Source of the DNA: Persephonella hydrogeniphila
Lineage (GTDB): Bacteria; Aquificota; Aquificia; Aquificales; Hydrogenothermaceae
Reading direction: 5' to 3'
Assembly (NCBI RefSeq): GCF_900215515.1
Contig: NZ_OBEI01000006.1
Coordinates: 1 to 64,000, forward strand
DNA: 64,000 nt
Of this stretch, positions 16,532 through 26,273 are shown one piece after another. The position numbers and the translations under genes are program-made. The notes beneath the pieces are model-generated. The model saw only the letters and a program-made list of their open reading frames with translations. It was not told the origin of the DNA and did no database searches. Every line of letters starts with the position of its first letter. The first letter of the stretch is position 1.

Positions 16532-18256
16532 ATGAAAATTTTGAGAATTGCCCTTGCCCAGATAAACAGTACCGTTGGAGATTTAGAAGGAAATACAGAA
16601 AAGATCATCAAGTATATAAAAAAAGCCAAGGAGCATGAGGCTGATATAATTGCGTTTCCTGAACTTGCCGTTACAGGATATCCTCCTGAAGATCTTCTCC
16701 TAAAGCCCTCATTTATAAACAAAAATCTCCAGTGTATACACAAAATAGCTGCAGAAAGCAAAAATATAATCAGTATTGTAGGCTTTGTAGATAAGGTAGA
16801 AGACATATACAATGCAGCAGCTGTTCTTCTTGATGGAAGTATTGTTACTGTATACCATAAAAACTTTCTTCCAAACTACGGTGTTTTTGATGAGGTCAGA
16901 TACTTTCAGAGAGGAAATGAGATAGCCATCCTCAACATACAGGGATACAAAATCGGGATGTCAATATGTGAGGATATATGGTATCCAGAGAATCCTATTA
17001 ACATACAGGCTATAGAAGGAGCAGAGCTTGTTATAAATATAAACGCATCTCCATATCATGTAGGAAAAGTTAAAGAAAGAGAGGATATGCTCAGGGTAAG
17101 GGCAAGGGATAATCTTATTTCAATTGCCTATGTGAATCTTGTAGGAGGACAGGATGAGCTTGTATTTGATGGAAACAGTATTGTTATAGGTCCTGACGGT
17201 TCTGTTCTATCTAAAGGTAAAGCCTTTGAAGAAGACCTTATTCTGTGCGATATAGACCTTGATGCCATATTCAGAAAACAGTTAAAAGACAACAGATTAA
17301 GAAACTTAAGAGCTATGTACAAAAGGGAAGAAAAAGTAAAAGAGATATTTTTAGATTACAAAATAAAAGACAAGTTTGAAATTATTCCCCAGAAAATTGA
17401 ACTTGATATGACAGAAGCTCAGGAGATTTATTCTGCTCTTATCACCGGTCTAAGAGATTATATCCACAAAAATAATTTCGAAAAAGTAGTGATAGGTCTT
17501 TCTGGAGGTATAGATAGCTCCCTGACTGCAACTATAGCTGTAGATGCCCTTGGAAAAGAAAATGTAAAAGGAGTACTGATGCCCTCCCAGTACACATCAA
17601 AAGAAAGTATTGAAGATGCTCTGGAACTTTCAAAAAATCTGGGAATAGAAACATTTACATTACCTATCTCAGATATTTTCACAGAGTATATAAAAGAGCT
17701 GAAGCCTGTATTTGAGGGATGTAATCCTGATGTAACAGAAGAAAATCTTCAGGCAAGAATAAGGGGAAATCTCCTTATGGCACTTTCAAACAAATTTGGC
17801 TGGATAGTTCTGGCTACAGGAAATAAATCAGAGATGAGTGTAGGTTACGCTACGTTATATGGAGATATGGTTGGAGGCTTTGCTGTGTTAAAAGATGTGT
17901 ACAAAACAAAAGTGTATGAATTAGCCCAATACCGGAACAGCATATCTCCTGTAATACCAGAAAGGGTTCTAAAAAAACCCCCTTCTGCAGAGCTTAGACC
18001 GGGACAGACCGATGAAGAAGAGTTGCTTCCTTATGTTATACTGGACGAGATTATATATATGTATGTTGAAGAGGATATATCTGCAGAAGATATAGCAAAA
18101 AGAGGTTTTGACAGAGAAAGTGTAGAAAAAATAATAAAGATGATAGACAAAAATGAGTATAAAAGAAGACAGGCTCCTGTCGGCATACGGATAACACCGA
18201 GAGGATTCGGTAAAGATAGAAGAATGCCTATCACAAATAAATACAGGGAGATTTAA
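16532..18256 (+). CDS. nadE: Glutamine-dependent NAD+ synthetase
   Basis: 574 residues in two domains. The nitrilase-type glutaminase (about 1-270) has Glu44 in [15 protein letters not shown] and catalytic Cys146 in MSICEDIW. The C-terminal ammonia-dependent NAD synthetase has the pyrophosphatase loop SGGIDSS at 324-330. It amidates nicotinate adenine dinucleotide with ATP, using ammonia channelled from glutamine. GGAG lies 8 bases upstream of the ATG. Its stop overlaps the ATG of the next small gene (TAATG), indicating coupling. Confidence 0.96.
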   Translation: MKILRIALAQINSTVGDLEGNTEKIIKYIKKAKEHEADIIAFPELAVTGYPPEDLLLKPSFINKNLQCIHKIAAESKNIISIVGFVDKVEDIYNAAAVLLDGSIVTVYHKNFLPNYGVFDEVRYFQRGNEIAILNIQGYKIGMSICEDIWYPENPINIQAIEGAELVININASPYHVGKVKEREDMLRVRARDNLISIAYVNLVGGQDELVFDGNSIVIGPDGSVLSKGKAFEEDLILCDIDLDAIFRKQLKDNRLRNLRAMYKREEKVKEIFLDYKIKDKFEIIPQKIELDMTEAQEIYSALITGLRDYIHKNNFEKVVIGLSGGIDSSLTATIAVDALGKENVKGVLMPSQYTSKESIEDALELSKNLGIETFTLPISDIFTEYIKELKPVFEGCNPDVTEENLQARIRGNLLMALSNKFGWIVLATGNKSEMSVGYATLYGDMVGGFAVLKDVYKTKVYELAQYRNSISPVIPERVLKKPPSAELRPGQTDEEELLPYVILDEIIYMYVEEDISAEDIAKRGFDRESVEKIIKMIDKNEYKRRQAPVGIRITPRGFGKDRRMPITNKYREI

Positions 18257-18468
18257 TGATGAGAGACCTTGTAAAATTTTTGGTGGGATTTACAGCAGGA
18301 TTTATAGCAGTTTACAGATTTTTGTCTAAAAAAGAAAAAGAAAAAGAAAAAGAAAAAGAAAAAGAAAAAGAAAAAGTGATACACCCTCCAGAGATAAAAC
18401 CTTTTGAGCCAAGTGGAAAGATGCTTGAAGTACTGAAAAAGTTTAACGAAATTAAACAGAATATCTAA
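18256..18468 (+). CDS. Small membrane protein with Lys-Glu repeat
   Basis: Seventy residues. An N-terminal hydrophobic helix (about 5-22) is followed by eight uninterrupted Lys-Glu dipeptides encoded by a hexanucleotide repeat, then a short conserved-looking tail ([20 protein letters not shown]). The repeat would form a long, highly charged single helix projecting from the membrane. It is coupled to nadE by a one-base overlap (TAATG). I do not recognise a family. Its 3' end overlaps the convergent nth by 4 bases. Confidence 0.65.
   Translation: MMRDLVKFLVGFTAGFIAVYRFLSKKEKEKEKEKEKEKEKVIHPPEIKPFEPSGKMLEVLKKFNEIKQNI
18330..18377 (+). repeat. Hexanucleotide microsatellite (AAAGAA)8
   Basis: Eight tandem AAAGAA units encode the Lys-Glu run of the small membrane protein. 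The unit is a multiple of three, so slippage would lengthen or shorten the charged helix without breaking the frame. Confidence 0.85.
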
Positions 18469-19124
18469 CGGTGTCTGACTACTCCCACTTTTTCACAGTA
18501 AGCCTCTACAGGACATTTTGAACACAGAGGTGATAAAGGTTTGCATATGGTCTGACCAAAAGCAACAAGAAGATCATTTATCCTGTTCCAGTACTCAACT
18601 GGAACTTTTTTCATAAGTTCTTTTTCTGTCTCCTCTGGAGTTTTTGTTTTCACAAAACCAAGTCTGTTTGTTATTCTGTGGACATGGATATCTACACATA
18701 CAGCTGGTTTATCAAACGATAAGGCTAAAACCAGATTTGCCGTTTTTCTTCCCACTCCCGGAAGCTTTAGCAGTTCTTCTAAGCTGTCAGGAACTTCCCC
18801 ACTGTTTTTTTTTACAATAATCTCGGAGATTTTTTTTATAGTTTTTGCTTTATTTCTGTAAAAACCAGCAGGATATATAGCCTTTGCTATCTGTTCTTCT
18901 GTTAGCTTTAACATATCATAAGGATTATCTGCAAGTTTAAAAAGTCTTTCTGAAGCTTCTGCAGTTACCTGATCTTTTGTTCTAAGACTTATAATGGTTG
19001 ATATCAAAATCTGGAAAGGAGTCCTGTGTTCTCTTTTTGCCATCAGGGACACTACAGGGGCATTCCATTTTGGAAACTCTTTTTCTAAAATATTTAAGAC
19101 TCTTATAAATGTAGCTGTATCCAT
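18465..19124 (-). CDS. nth: Endonuclease III, DNA glycosylase/AP lyase
   Basis: 219 residues. A helix-hairpin-helix with the catalytic Lys ([13 protein letters not shown]), the catalytic Asp in [11 protein letters not shown], and a C-terminal 4Fe-4S loop (Cys-x6-Cys-x2-Cys-x5-Cys) identify Nth. It removes oxidised pyrimidines and nicks abasic sites. The start has almost no leader: TATAAT on the minus strand (19138-19133) ends 8 bases before the ATG, suggesting a leaderless mRNA. It is divergent from the M23 peptidase gene with only 22 bases between. Confidence 0.93.
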   Translation of the reverse strand: MDTATFIRVLNILEKEFPKWNAPVVSLMAKREHRTPFQILISTIISLRTKDQVTAEASERLFKLADNPYDMLKLTEEQIAKAIYPAGFYRNKAKTIKKISEIIVKKNSGEVPDSLEELLKLPGVGRKTANLVLALSFDKPAVCVDIHVHRITNRLGFVKTKTPEETEKELMKKVPVEYWNRINDLLVAFGQTICKPLSPLCSKCPVEAYCEKVGVVRHR

Positions 19125-19132
19125 AGAATATG

Positions 19133-19140
19133 ATTATACT
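19133..19140. promoter_or_regulatory. Overlapping divergent -10 boxes (nth / M23 peptidase)
   Basis: ATTATACT contains TATACT on the plus strand (19135-19140), ending 6 bases before the peptidase ATG. On the minus strand it contains TATAAT (19138-19133), ending 8 bases before the nth ATG. One sequence can therefore serve both genes, and both transcripts would start at or next to the start codon. Confidence 0.5.
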
Positions 19141-19146
19141 AAAGTT

Positions 19147-19956
19147 ATGCGCAAATTACTTATCTTTTTGCTTGTTATAGGGTACGCAGTAGGAAGCGAA
19201 ATCAGACTTTTATCACAAAATTTTTATCCTGCCGGTCTAAACATTATTGAGATAAAGAATCCAGAGAACACAAAAATTTTAATAGAAACAGAAAGTAAAA
19301 CAGTTTATTTTCCTGCAAATTCTGAAAAATCTTTTTTTGCCATCCCTTATGCCTGTAAAAAATTAGCCATTTTGAATGTAATAAAGGATAACAGAGTTAT
19401 TTATAGAAAATTTATAAGAATAAAGCCTAAAAAATATCCTGTCTCAAGGATAACAGTAAAGGAAAGAAAGAAAACCGAAAAAATCTTAAAGAGAATAATA
19501 AATGAGTATAAACTTATAAGAAAAATCCTGTCAAAGTATACTCCAAAAAAATTTAAAGAAACTGAGTTTATTAAACCTGTCAAGAATCCAAAAGTATCAA
19601 CACCCTTTGGAGCTAAAAGAGTAATAAACAGAAAGAAAAAATCCATACACTGGGGAATTGATTACAAAGCTCCGAAAGGAACTCCTGTTTTTGCTTCTCT
19701 TTCAGGAAAAGTTGTTCTGGCAAAGGAGTTGTTCTATACAGGAAAAACAGTGATAATAGACCACGGACTGTGCCTTTACACTTTATACGCCCATCTTTCA
19801 AAAATAAAAGTAAAAGAGAATCAGCATGTAAAAGGAGGGGAAATAATAGGAAATGTAGGTTCGACAGGAAGATCAACAGGTCCCCATCTCCATTTTGGTG
19901 TTTATTTATGTGGAGAAAGGGTTGATCCAGATTTAGCTTTTAGGCTTAAACTGTAA
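19147..19956 (+). CDS. M23-family secreted peptidase (murein endopeptidase-like)
   Basis: 270 residues from ATG 19147: a signal peptide (MRKLLIFLLVIGYAVG), a basic spacer, and a C-terminal lysostaphin/LytM domain with all zinc ligands, HWGIDY (His and Asp) and HLHFG. It probably cuts peptide crosslinks in periplasmic peptidoglycan or activates amidases. The open frame extends further upstream across nth, but only this ATG gives a signal peptide and lies clear of nth. No ribosome site is visible, in line with a leaderless message. Confidence 0.87.
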   Translation: MRKLLIFLLVIGYAVGSEIRLLSQNFYPAGLNIIEIKNPENTKILIETESKTVYFPANSEKSFFAIPYACKKLAILNVIKDNRVIYRKFIRIKPKKYPVSRITVKERKKTEKILKRIINEYKLIRKILSKYTPKKFKETEFIKPVKNPKVSTPFGAKRVINRKKKSIHWGIDYKAPKGTPVFASLSGKVVLAKELFYTGKTVIIDHGLCLYTLYAHLSKIKVKENQHVKGGEIIGNVGSTGRSTGPHLHFGVYLCGERVDPDLAFRLKL

Positions 19957-19992
19957 TATATTGTTTTATCAATAAAATGTTGGAGTTTGGAA

Positions 19993-22587
19993 ATGTCCGA
20001 TAAAAACTTAACTCCTATGCTTGCCCAGTATCACAGAATAAAGAATGATTATCAAGATGCCCTTGTCCTGTATAGACTGGGAGATTTTTATGAGATGTTC
20101 TATGAGGATGCCTATAAAGGAGCAAAGGATCTTAATATAGCACTGACCAAAAAAAAGGTAGGAAAAGACAAATACATACCTATGTGTGGTATACCTTATC
20201 ACGCGGCAGACAGCTACATATCAAGACTTGTAGCGAAAGGACACAAAGTGGCTATATGTGAGCAGCTTGAGGATGCGTCAAAGGCAAAAGGTATAGTAAA
20301 AAGAGACGTCATTCGGGTAATAACTCCAGGAACATTCTTTGAAAACGAAAAAATGAAATCAGCCCTTTCCTCTGTATTTCCTGCAGGAAAAGATTATGGA
20401 GTTTCCTACTTAGACCTTTCTACAGGAGAGTTTTTTGCGTCGGTTATGGATGAAGAAAACCTTATATCCTTCATAGGAAAGTTCCAGCCTAAAGAAATCC
20501 TTATTCCTGAAAACAGAAAGTTTTCTTTTATAAAGGAAAATTTCAAAAACACATTTTTAACATATCTACCGGAAGACTACTTTGATGAAGAATCTATAAA
20601 AGAACTCCTTAGCTTTTTTAATACAGTACATGAATCATCATTTGGATTTACAGAAAAAGAAAAATCTGCTCTGCATGCTTCAGCAGCCATACTCAAATAC
20701 TCAAGAATAACACAAAAAAGTTTCCTCCCTTTTATAGCTACTCCAAGACCATACAGAGGAGATATATACATAAGACTTGACTATTCGGCACAGAAACATT
20801 TAGAGCTTGTATCTGCCAATGAAGGAAATATACCTTTACTTCGGGTAATAGACAGGACTTTAACAGGAATGGGAAGAAGAAGACTCAAATTTTTTATTTT
20901 ACACCCTCTAAAAGATGTACAGCTGATTAAAAAGAGACAGGAAGCTGTTGAAGAGTTATACCAGAACAGTACTGTCCGAGAAAAAATAAGGGAGATTCTC
21001 AACGAGATATTTGATGTTGAAAGACTTATATCAAAGATATCTTCAGGAACGATGTCTCCAAGAGATATGGTTGCTTTAAAACATTCCCTTAAAGAGATAC
21101 AGAATCTGAAAAAATTAGAAACCTCTATAAATTCAGACTTCCTGAAAGATCTATTCTCAAAAATAGAAGACTTTCACTGGCTTGCAGATAAAATGGAAAA
21201 AACCCTTGAAGATAACCCCCCTGTTCATTTAAAAGAAGGTGGTCTTATTAAAAAAGGTGTTGACCCCATCCTTGACGAACTTAAAGAGATAAAAGAAAAA
21301 GGTAATGAATGGATAAAAGAGTATCAGGAACAACAGAGAGAAAAAACAGGCATCCAGAGTCTTAAAGTCGGTTTCAACAAAGTAATGGGCTATTATATAG
21401 AAATCACAAAACCAAATCTGAAATTTGTACCGGAACATTACAGAAGAAGGCAGACTTTATCCAACGCTGAAAGATTTACAACAGAGGAGCTCCAGAGATT
21501 TGAGGAAAAGATACTCTCTGCTGATGAAAAGATAAAAGCCCTTGAATATGAAATATTTATGAAACTTAGAGAGGAAGTAGCATTTATCTCTGATAGAATA
21601 GCTAAAACAGCCCAGCAGGTGGGAATACTCGATGCTATTCAATCTCTATCAACTATAGCTGTAGAAAAAGGATGGGTAAAACCAGAGATCTCCGATAACT
21701 ACTCTATCGAGATAAAAGAAGGTGTACACCCTGTTATAGCAGAAACAGTGCCCGATTTTGTACCGAATGATCTCAAGATGGATGAAAAATCTTTTTTCCA
21801 TATAATAACCGGTCCAAATATGGCAGGGAAAAGTACATACATAAGACAGTCAGCGATAATAATACTTCTTGCCCAGACAGGATCCTTTATTCCTGCCAAA
21901 AAAGGAAAAATAGGAGTTGTAGATGGCATTTTTACCAGAATTGGTTCTGGAGACATTCTGTCCAAGGGATTATCAACCTTTATGGTAGAGATGCTTGAGG
22001 TATCAAATATACTGAACAACATAACAGGTAGAAGTTTTATAGTTTTAGATGAGGTCGGTAGAGGAACAAGTACTTATGATGGTCTCTCAATAGCATGGGC
22101 TATATCAGAATACATAAGCAAAAAAATCAGGGCTAAAACACTTTTTGCAACACATTACCATGAACTTACAAAATTAGAGGAAGAGATCAGGGGAGTGAAA
22201 AATTTCCATATGCATATATATGAAGATGGAGAAAATATAAAGTTTCTGTACAAAGTTATGGAAGGATTTTCAAATAAAAGCTACGGTGTTCATGTTGCAA
22301 AGCTTGCAGGAATAAAAGAGGAGATCATTAAGAGAGCTTATGAGATACTTTATCACCTTGAAGAAGAGCAGGAAAAAAAGATTGATGAAACCATAATTAA
22401 CATCTCCCAGAAAAAAGAAGATTATCTGCCATTATTCAAAGAGTTACAGGAAGAACCTGCTGAAAAAGAGTATATACAGATAATCAGAGAGATAGAAAAT
22501 ATCGATCTTGCATCAATGACTCCAATAGAAGCTATGGTTTTTCTCAATGAGATCAAAAATAGAATCAAAAAATCCTCTGAATACTAA
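19993..22587 (+). CDS. mutS: DNA mismatch repair protein MutS
   Basis: 864 residues from ATG 19993, which has GGAG 7 bases upstream; an in-frame TTG at 19987 is less likely. The mismatch-reading Phe-x-Glu lies in GDFYEMF near the N terminus. The ATPase has Walker A GPNMAGKST (607-615), Walker B with DEVGRGTSTYDG, and ATHYHEL. Length and order match MutS1 of the MutS/MutL repair pathway. A small C-terminal dimerisation segment is retained. No mutL is in the window. The stop codon overlaps the T-tract of a minus-strand terminator. Confidence 0.97.
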   Translation: MSDKNLTPMLAQYHRIKNDYQDALVLYRLGDFYEMFYEDAYKGAKDLNIALTKKKVGKDKYIPMCGIPYHAADSYISRLVAKGHKVAICEQLEDASKAKGIVKRDVIRVITPGTFFENEKMKSALSSVFPAGKDYGVSYLDLSTGEFFASVMDEENLISFIGKFQPKEILIPENRKFSFIKENFKNTFLTYLPEDYFDEESIKELLSFFNTVHESSFGFTEKEKSALHASAAILKYSRITQKSFLPFIATPRPYRGDIYIRLDYSAQKHLELVSANEGNIPLLRVIDRTLTGMGRRRLKFFILHPLKDVQLIKKRQEAVEELYQNSTVREKIREILNEIFDVERLISKISSGTMSPRDMVALKHSLKEIQNLKKLETSINSDFLKDLFSKIEDFHWLADKMEKTLEDNPPVHLKEGGLIKKGVDPILDELKEIKEKGNEWIKEYQEQQREKTGIQSLKVGFNKVMGYYIEITKPNLKFVPEHYRRRQTLSNAERFTTEELQRFEEKILSADEKIKALEYEIFMKLREEVAFISDRIAKTAQQVGILDAIQSLSTIAVEKGWVKPEISDNYSIEIKEGVHPVIAETVPDFVPNDLKMDEKSFFHIITGPNMAGKSTYIRQSAIIILLAQTGSFIPAKKGKIGVVDGIFTRIGSGDILSKGLSTFMVEMLEVSNILNNITGRSFIVLDEVGRGTSTYDGLSIAWAISEYISKKIRAKTLFATHYHELTKLEEEIRGVKNFHMHIYEDGENIKFLYKVMEGFSNKSYGVHVAKLAGIKEEIIKRAYEILYHLEEEQEKKIDETIINISQKKEDYLPLFKELQEEPAEKEYIQIIREIENIDLASMTPIEAMVFLNEIKNRIKKSSEY

Positions 22588-22688
22588 AAAGGGCGGTACC
22601 TTTCTGGCACCGCCAGAAATAGGAGGTTAGGAGGGCCATGAGAGGAAACACAGCTCAGGTGCTGCGAGTCCTTCTAACCTGAGGGGAG
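22586..22688 (-). ncRNA. Candidate small RNA between mutS and the 101-aa gene
   Basis: On the minus strand a promoter (TTGATT, 16-base spacer, TATAAT) is followed about 7 bases later by a roughly 100-nt region ending in a strong hairpin and five Ts. Inside, AGGTTAGAAGG and CCTCCTAACCT (22680-22670 with 22634-22624) can pair with one A-C mismatch. On either strand CTCAGGT/ACCTGAG (22654-22660 with 22677-22683) forms a competing stem. I compared it by eye with 4.5S RNA, 6S RNA, tRNA and common riboswitches and found no match. A read-through terminator region is the alternative. Confidence 0.6.
22592..22614 (-). terminator. Rho-independent terminator of the candidate small RNA
   Basis: On the minus strand GGCGGTGCC-AGAAA-GGTACCGCC forms a stem with 8 of 9 pairs, followed by CTTTTT. 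The T-tract exists only in this orientation, so the signal belongs to a minus-strand transcript, not to mutS. Confidence 0.8.
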
Positions 22689-22692
22689 ATGT

Positions 22693-22720
22693 ATTATATG
22701 CAAAAAATGAAAAAAATCAA
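22693..22720 (-). promoter_or_regulatory. Sigma-70 type promoter for the candidate small RNA
   Basis: Minus-strand TTGATT (22720-22715), 16-base spacer, TATAAT (22698-22693). It lies just downstream of the 101-residue gene's own terminator hairpin, so it would start a separate transcript. Confidence 0.6.
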
Positions 22721-22738
22721 TACTTTATAAAAAGTATT
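22719..22738 (-). terminator. Terminator of the 101-aa gene
   Basis: Minus-strand AATACTTT-TTAT-AAAGTATT forms an 8-base-pair AT-rich stem followed by GATTTTTTT. The stop codon lies inside the stem. Confidence 0.7.
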
Positions 22739-23042
22739 AAATAATATGCTTTGCCATCGTTTGAAATACTACCCTGACAGCTTCATCTATATTTTCAGGT
22801 GTAAAGTCTGCATCTATACCAACATCACCGAAGGTTTTAAAATACCTCAGTAATTTATAAGAAGATTTTCCATTTTCATCCTTTTTTGCCAGTATAAAAA
22901 TAACATTTCCTACTTTCCCCGGCTGAACAGTTTCAAGAACAGTATATCCCTTTAATGCTTTGTAGAGAGGCAGTCCGTCAGGCAGATCGTACTCTTTCAT
23001 TATAGGTAAAACATCCTCTGGTCTCTCTACTTTTATTTCCAT
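22737..23042 (-). CDS. Hypothetical protein, 101 aa
   Basis: A 101-residue acidic, soluble-looking protein with no Cys cluster, signal peptide or membrane helix. The sequence alternates beta strands (YTVLETVQPGKVGNVIFILAKK) and helices, suggesting a compact alpha/beta fold. It begins 10 bases after rluB on the same strand and has a good AGGAG site, so it is a real gene in an rluB operon. I do not recognise its family, and its link with ribosome modification is only positional. Confidence 0.7.
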   Translation of the reverse strand: MEIKVERPEDVLPIMKEYDLPDGLPLYKALKGYTVLETVQPGKVGNVIFILAKKDENGKSSYKLLRYFKTFGDVGIDADFTPENIDEAVRVVFQTMAKHII

Positions 23043-23052
23043 CAGGCTCCTC

Positions 23053-23790
23053 CTAACCTTTATTTAAATTAGCTAATTTTCTGGTATCTTTTATCTCTTT
23101 TTCGGTTATATATTTCCACTCTCCAGACTTCATACCGTCTACTGATATTTTACCTATTTTAGTCCTTATAAGTTTCAAAACAGGATGTTTGAGGGTTTTC
23201 ATAAATCTTCTTACAACTCTTTTCTGTCCTGTATGTATTGTAATCTGAAGAACTGTAGAATCTTTTTTCTTTCTAAGGATCTTTATATCATCTGGCCTTA
23301 CAAAGCCATCTTCTAATTTTACCCCTTTAACCATACGTCTAAATGTATCAGATCTAACTCTTCCTTTTACTTCAACGATATATGTCTTCCTGATTTTTTT
23401 TGAAGGATGCATTATAAGATTTGCAAAATCACCATCATTTGTAAGAATTAACAGCCCTTCACTTTCATAATCTAATCTTCCGGCTGGAAAAACCCTTTCT
23501 TTTATTCCAATCTCTTCAAAAAGATCTGTTAAGGTTTTTCTGCCAAATTTATCTCTCCCTAACTGGGTAAGATAACCCCTTGGTTTATACAGTTTTATAT
23601 AAAGCTTTTTATCAGGCAGTTTTATTTTCTTACCCTCTACTTCAACAATATCTTTTTCAGGATTAACCTTTGTACCCGGTTCTTTGATTACTTCTCCATT
23701 CACTTTTACCTTTCCTGTAAAAATAAGCTCATCTGCTTTTCTTCTTGAACAATAACCTGACTGGGCTATAAATCTGTTTAATCTTAACAT
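23053..23790 (-). CDS. rluB: rRNA pseudouridine synthase, RsuA/RluB family
   Basis: 245 residues: an S4 RNA-binding domain (LNRFIAQSGYCSRRKADELI, about 3-60) then the synthase domain. The catalytic Asp lies in PAGRLDYESEGLLILTNDGD. RluB modifies U2605 of 23S rRNA and RsuA modifies 16S U516; the two cannot be told apart with certainty by eye. It heads a two-gene operon with the 101-residue protein. Confidence 0.9.
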   Translation of the reverse strand: MLRLNRFIAQSGYCSRRKADELIFTGKVKVNGEVIKEPGTKVNPEKDIVEVEGKKIKLPDKKLYIKLYKPRGYLTQLGRDKFGRKTLTDLFEEIGIKERVFPAGRLDYESEGLLILTNDGDFANLIMHPSKKIRKTYIVEVKGRVRSDTFRRMVKGVKLEDGFVRPDDIKILRKKKDSTVLQITIHTGQKRVVRRFMKTLKHPVLKLIRTKIGKISVDGMKSGEWKYITEKEIKDTRKLANLNKG

Positions 23791-23850
23791 TTGTTTTTTC
23801 GATCCCTTTTATGTAATTTTATTCTAATAATATATGAAACAGAGGTTTAA

Positions 23851-24408
23851 ATGCTAAAGATAATCATATTAGGAATAATAATAGGAGTAGTCTTTTATAC
23901 CATATCAGCCTATAACAGATTCATGACATTAAAAAACGGCTCTCAGGCAACCTTAGGCCAGATAAAAGTCGCACTTAAAAAAAGACTTGATATGATATCC
24001 CAACTTGTTGAGGCTGTTAAAAGTTACGCCTCCTTTGAGGAAGAAACATTTATAAAAATAACCCAGATGAGAAGTTCCATACTTGGAGTAAATTCTCCTG
24101 AAGAGATATCCGGTATAGAAAAACAGTCCAGACAGATACTGGGAAATATACTTCTTACCGTAGAAAACTATCCAGAACTAAAAACATCCCAGCTTGTAAA
24201 AGAACTTACAGATGCTGTACAGAATATAGAAGAAGAGATATCCAGACATAGATACACTTACAACAACATAGTTCAGGAATACAACACAATGATAGATACG
24301 GTACCTTCAAACATAATAGCAAATATTTTTAACCTCCAAAAGCTCAGGTATTTAGAATTCAGCAAAGAAATAAATGAAAGACCCTCCCTGAACTGGAAAA
24401 ATGAATGA
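23851..24408 (+). CDS. lemA: LemA family protein
   Basis: 185 residues. An N-terminal membrane anchor (about 2-20) is followed by the LemA helical bundle beginning [25 protein letters not shown], where the conserved Tyr-Asn and Leu-Lys-Arg-Arg-like segments sit. LemA proteins are small membrane-anchored helical proteins of unsettled function that typically pair with a Gly-rich DUF2207 or TPM-domain partner, as here. It overlaps the following gene by 8 bases. A ribosome site AGAGG precedes the ATG. Confidence 0.85.
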   Translation: MLKIIILGIIIGVVFYTISAYNRFMTLKNGSQATLGQIKVALKKRLDMISQLVEAVKSYASFEEETFIKITQMRSSILGVNSPEEISGIEKQSRQILGNILLTVENYPELKTSQLVKELTDAVQNIEEEISRHRYTYNNIVQEYNTMIDTVPSNIIANIFNLQKLRYLEFSKEINERPSLNWKNE

Positions 24409-26215
24409 AAATACAAAAATAAAGCTGATCATTTTTTTCCTCATTATAAGCTCCGTAGCAGGGTTATATCTATCCTATTTTTACGATATCAGATTACTGT
24501 TCAAAGATCTAACAGCGGTTTACAACGCAGAAATAATAATTGATAAACAGATCATACTAAAAGAAAGATATATCTATTCTGTCAAAAGTTCAGACAGATA
24601 CAAAATGCTCTATAGATTCTGGGAAGCTCCCCTTGTTTTCGAAGCAAAGTTGGATAAACCCTATATTCAACTTCAAAATGTAAAAAGCCTCTACAGCTGG
24701 TATGTTAAAGACTACTACGGAAAAGTACACGGTGATTTAGATAAAATATCAGAAATTCTCGTTAGAGAAAAAGCCTTTAAAAATGAGGTTGGTATTGTAC
24801 AGCCGTCATACTTCACAAAAGGTTTTTACAGACTGAACACGAGATATCTTCTTTATCCTCCTGTAGAAACAGATGGAAACTTTATGCATATAAATCTTAA
24901 ACTTGCGCAAAAACATATTCCTTATACAGAAGTCCAAATCATTATAAAGGACAGGAAGAATCTAATAGTAGATATATTTCCCCACATACCTGTTTATTCA
25001 ATTAAAAATTCAGAAGAAAAATGGATCATAAAAGGAAAAGCTAAAGAAAATGGTCTCGTAGAATTAGAAATATTATTAAACCATTACCCTGTAAAGGGTT
25101 TTTACAGAAGATATACTGATGTTTACAGAGCCACTATAGAAGCAAACAGATTACTCCATATAAAGCTATTTAACTTTCTAAAGCTAATACTGACGCTATT
25201 TCTCGCCTCCTCACCATTACTTTTCATAGTCTTTTACAGAAAATACGGTAAAGAAAAAAATTATACAGTTCCTCGATTTTTAAGTTTTATACCTGATGAA
25301 AAAAGAAAGCCTTACATTGTAAACATGCTTTTTAGCAATGATGCCACTGTAGGAGATGAAAACGGTTTTTACGCAACACTTTTAGATATGCACATAAGAA
25401 AAAAAATAGAGATAAAACCCTACGATACAGATATCCAGATAGACATCAAAGACCCTGAAGTACAGGATAGTTACGAAAAAAGAGTGATCAGGTTTCTACA
25501 GGACTTCACCGTAGATAAAGAAAAAAAGATATTCAGTACAGCCTTACTGGAAAACAGAATAAAAAGTTACTATTCATCGAAAAATATCAGTATGCTAAAA
25601 AGCATAAAAACACAGATAGATAATCTATTCAAATATACAGATAAAAAAACCGTAGAAAAACACATAGATAAAACAGGAAAAATAGTGTTCAAATCTGTAT
25701 CATACCCTGTGCTGCTATTTACAGGGAGCTTCTGTGTATTCTACATTATAGGAAGTATTGAGGATGTATATCCTGATTACGACCTTTACTCTATCTTTAT
25801 GATCTCTTTATTTATATTTACACAGTTTATATCCTTAACATTAACACCTACCCAGTTTTTAGGCAGATGGAAAAAAGATTCATACCGTGAAAAACTTCAG
25901 TGGGAGGCTTTCAAAAATTTCCTATCAGATCTTGCAATGATTAAAAAATATAGTTCTCAGGACATATCTATCTGGAAAAAATGGCTTGTGTATGGAACAG
26001 CCTTAGGCGTTGCAAAGAAGGTCGAGAAAGAGATGAAAGCTATGAACATACAAATTCCTGAACTAAATATAAGTAGAACAGTAAGACTTAGATTCAACAG
26101 AATATACAGAACTACAGGTCTAAGTATACATAAACTACAGTCCTCAAGCTCTACTTCAGGAGGAGGATTTGGAGTAGGAGGAGGATTTGGTGGAGGAGGA
26201 GCCGGTGGAAGATGA
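24401..26215 (+). CDS. DUF2207-type membrane protein with Gly-rich tail
   Basis: 604 residues. An N-terminal membrane helix (about 7-27) precedes a long extracytoplasmic beta-rich domain. Two or three further helices follow (about 265-285 and 430-475), then a basic cytoplasmic part. The chain ends in [19 protein letters not shown], the low-complexity Gly/Phe/Ser tail characteristic of this family. Overlap with lemA indicates the standard LemA-DUF2207 pair. The function of this pair is not established; a cell-envelope role is likely. The long N-terminal domain is more divergent than the tail. Confidence 0.75.
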   Translation: MNENTKIKLIIFFLIISSVAGLYLSYFYDIRLLFKDLTAVYNAEIIIDKQIILKERYIYSVKSSDRYKMLYRFWEAPLVFEAKLDKPYIQLQNVKSLYSWYVKDYYGKVHGDLDKISEILVREKAFKNEVGIVQPSYFTKGFYRLNTRYLLYPPVETDGNFMHINLKLAQKHIPYTEVQIIIKDRKNLIVDIFPHIPVYSIKNSEEKWIIKGKAKENGLVELEILLNHYPVKGFYRRYTDVYRATIEANRLLHIKLFNFLKLILTLFLASSPLLFIVFYRKYGKEKNYTVPRFLSFIPDEKRKPYIVNMLFSNDATVGDENGFYATLLDMHIRKKIEIKPYDTDIQIDIKDPEVQDSYEKRVIRFLQDFTVDKEKKIFSTALLENRIKSYYSSKNISMLKSIKTQIDNLFKYTDKKTVEKHIDKTGKIVFKSVSYPVLLFTGSFCVFYIIGSIEDVYPDYDLYSIFMISLFIFTQFISLTLTPTQFLGRWKKDSYREKLQWEAFKNFLSDLAMIKKYSSQDISIWKKWLVYGTALGVAKKVEKEMKAMNIQIPELNISRTVRLRFNRIYRTTGLSIHKLQSSSSTSGGGFGVGGGFGGGGAGGR

Positions 26216-26237
26216 ACAAAGTTTGTGCAAATTAGTA

Positions 26238-26267
26238 TTGACATATCACCTAAAAAGGCACATACTT
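26238..26267 (+). promoter_or_regulatory. Promoter of the cold-shock gene
   Basis: TTGACA at 26238-26243, with ATACTT at 26262-26267 after an 18-base spacer. A transcript starting near 26274 would carry a leader of about 100 bases containing the large stem-loop described separately. Confidence 0.5.
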
Positions 26268-26273
26268 ATTGCT

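Noticed and set aside
18994-19146. Longer N terminus of the M23 peptidase reaching back over nth
   Set aside because: It would be antisense to nth for 130 bases, hide the signal peptide and lack a ribosome site; ATG 19147 is far more likely.
22586-22688. Candidate small RNA as 4.5S SRP RNA or 6S RNA
   Set aside because: The SRP apical GGAA-loop motif with AGCAGCC is absent on both strands, and the length and fold do not fit 6S RNA.
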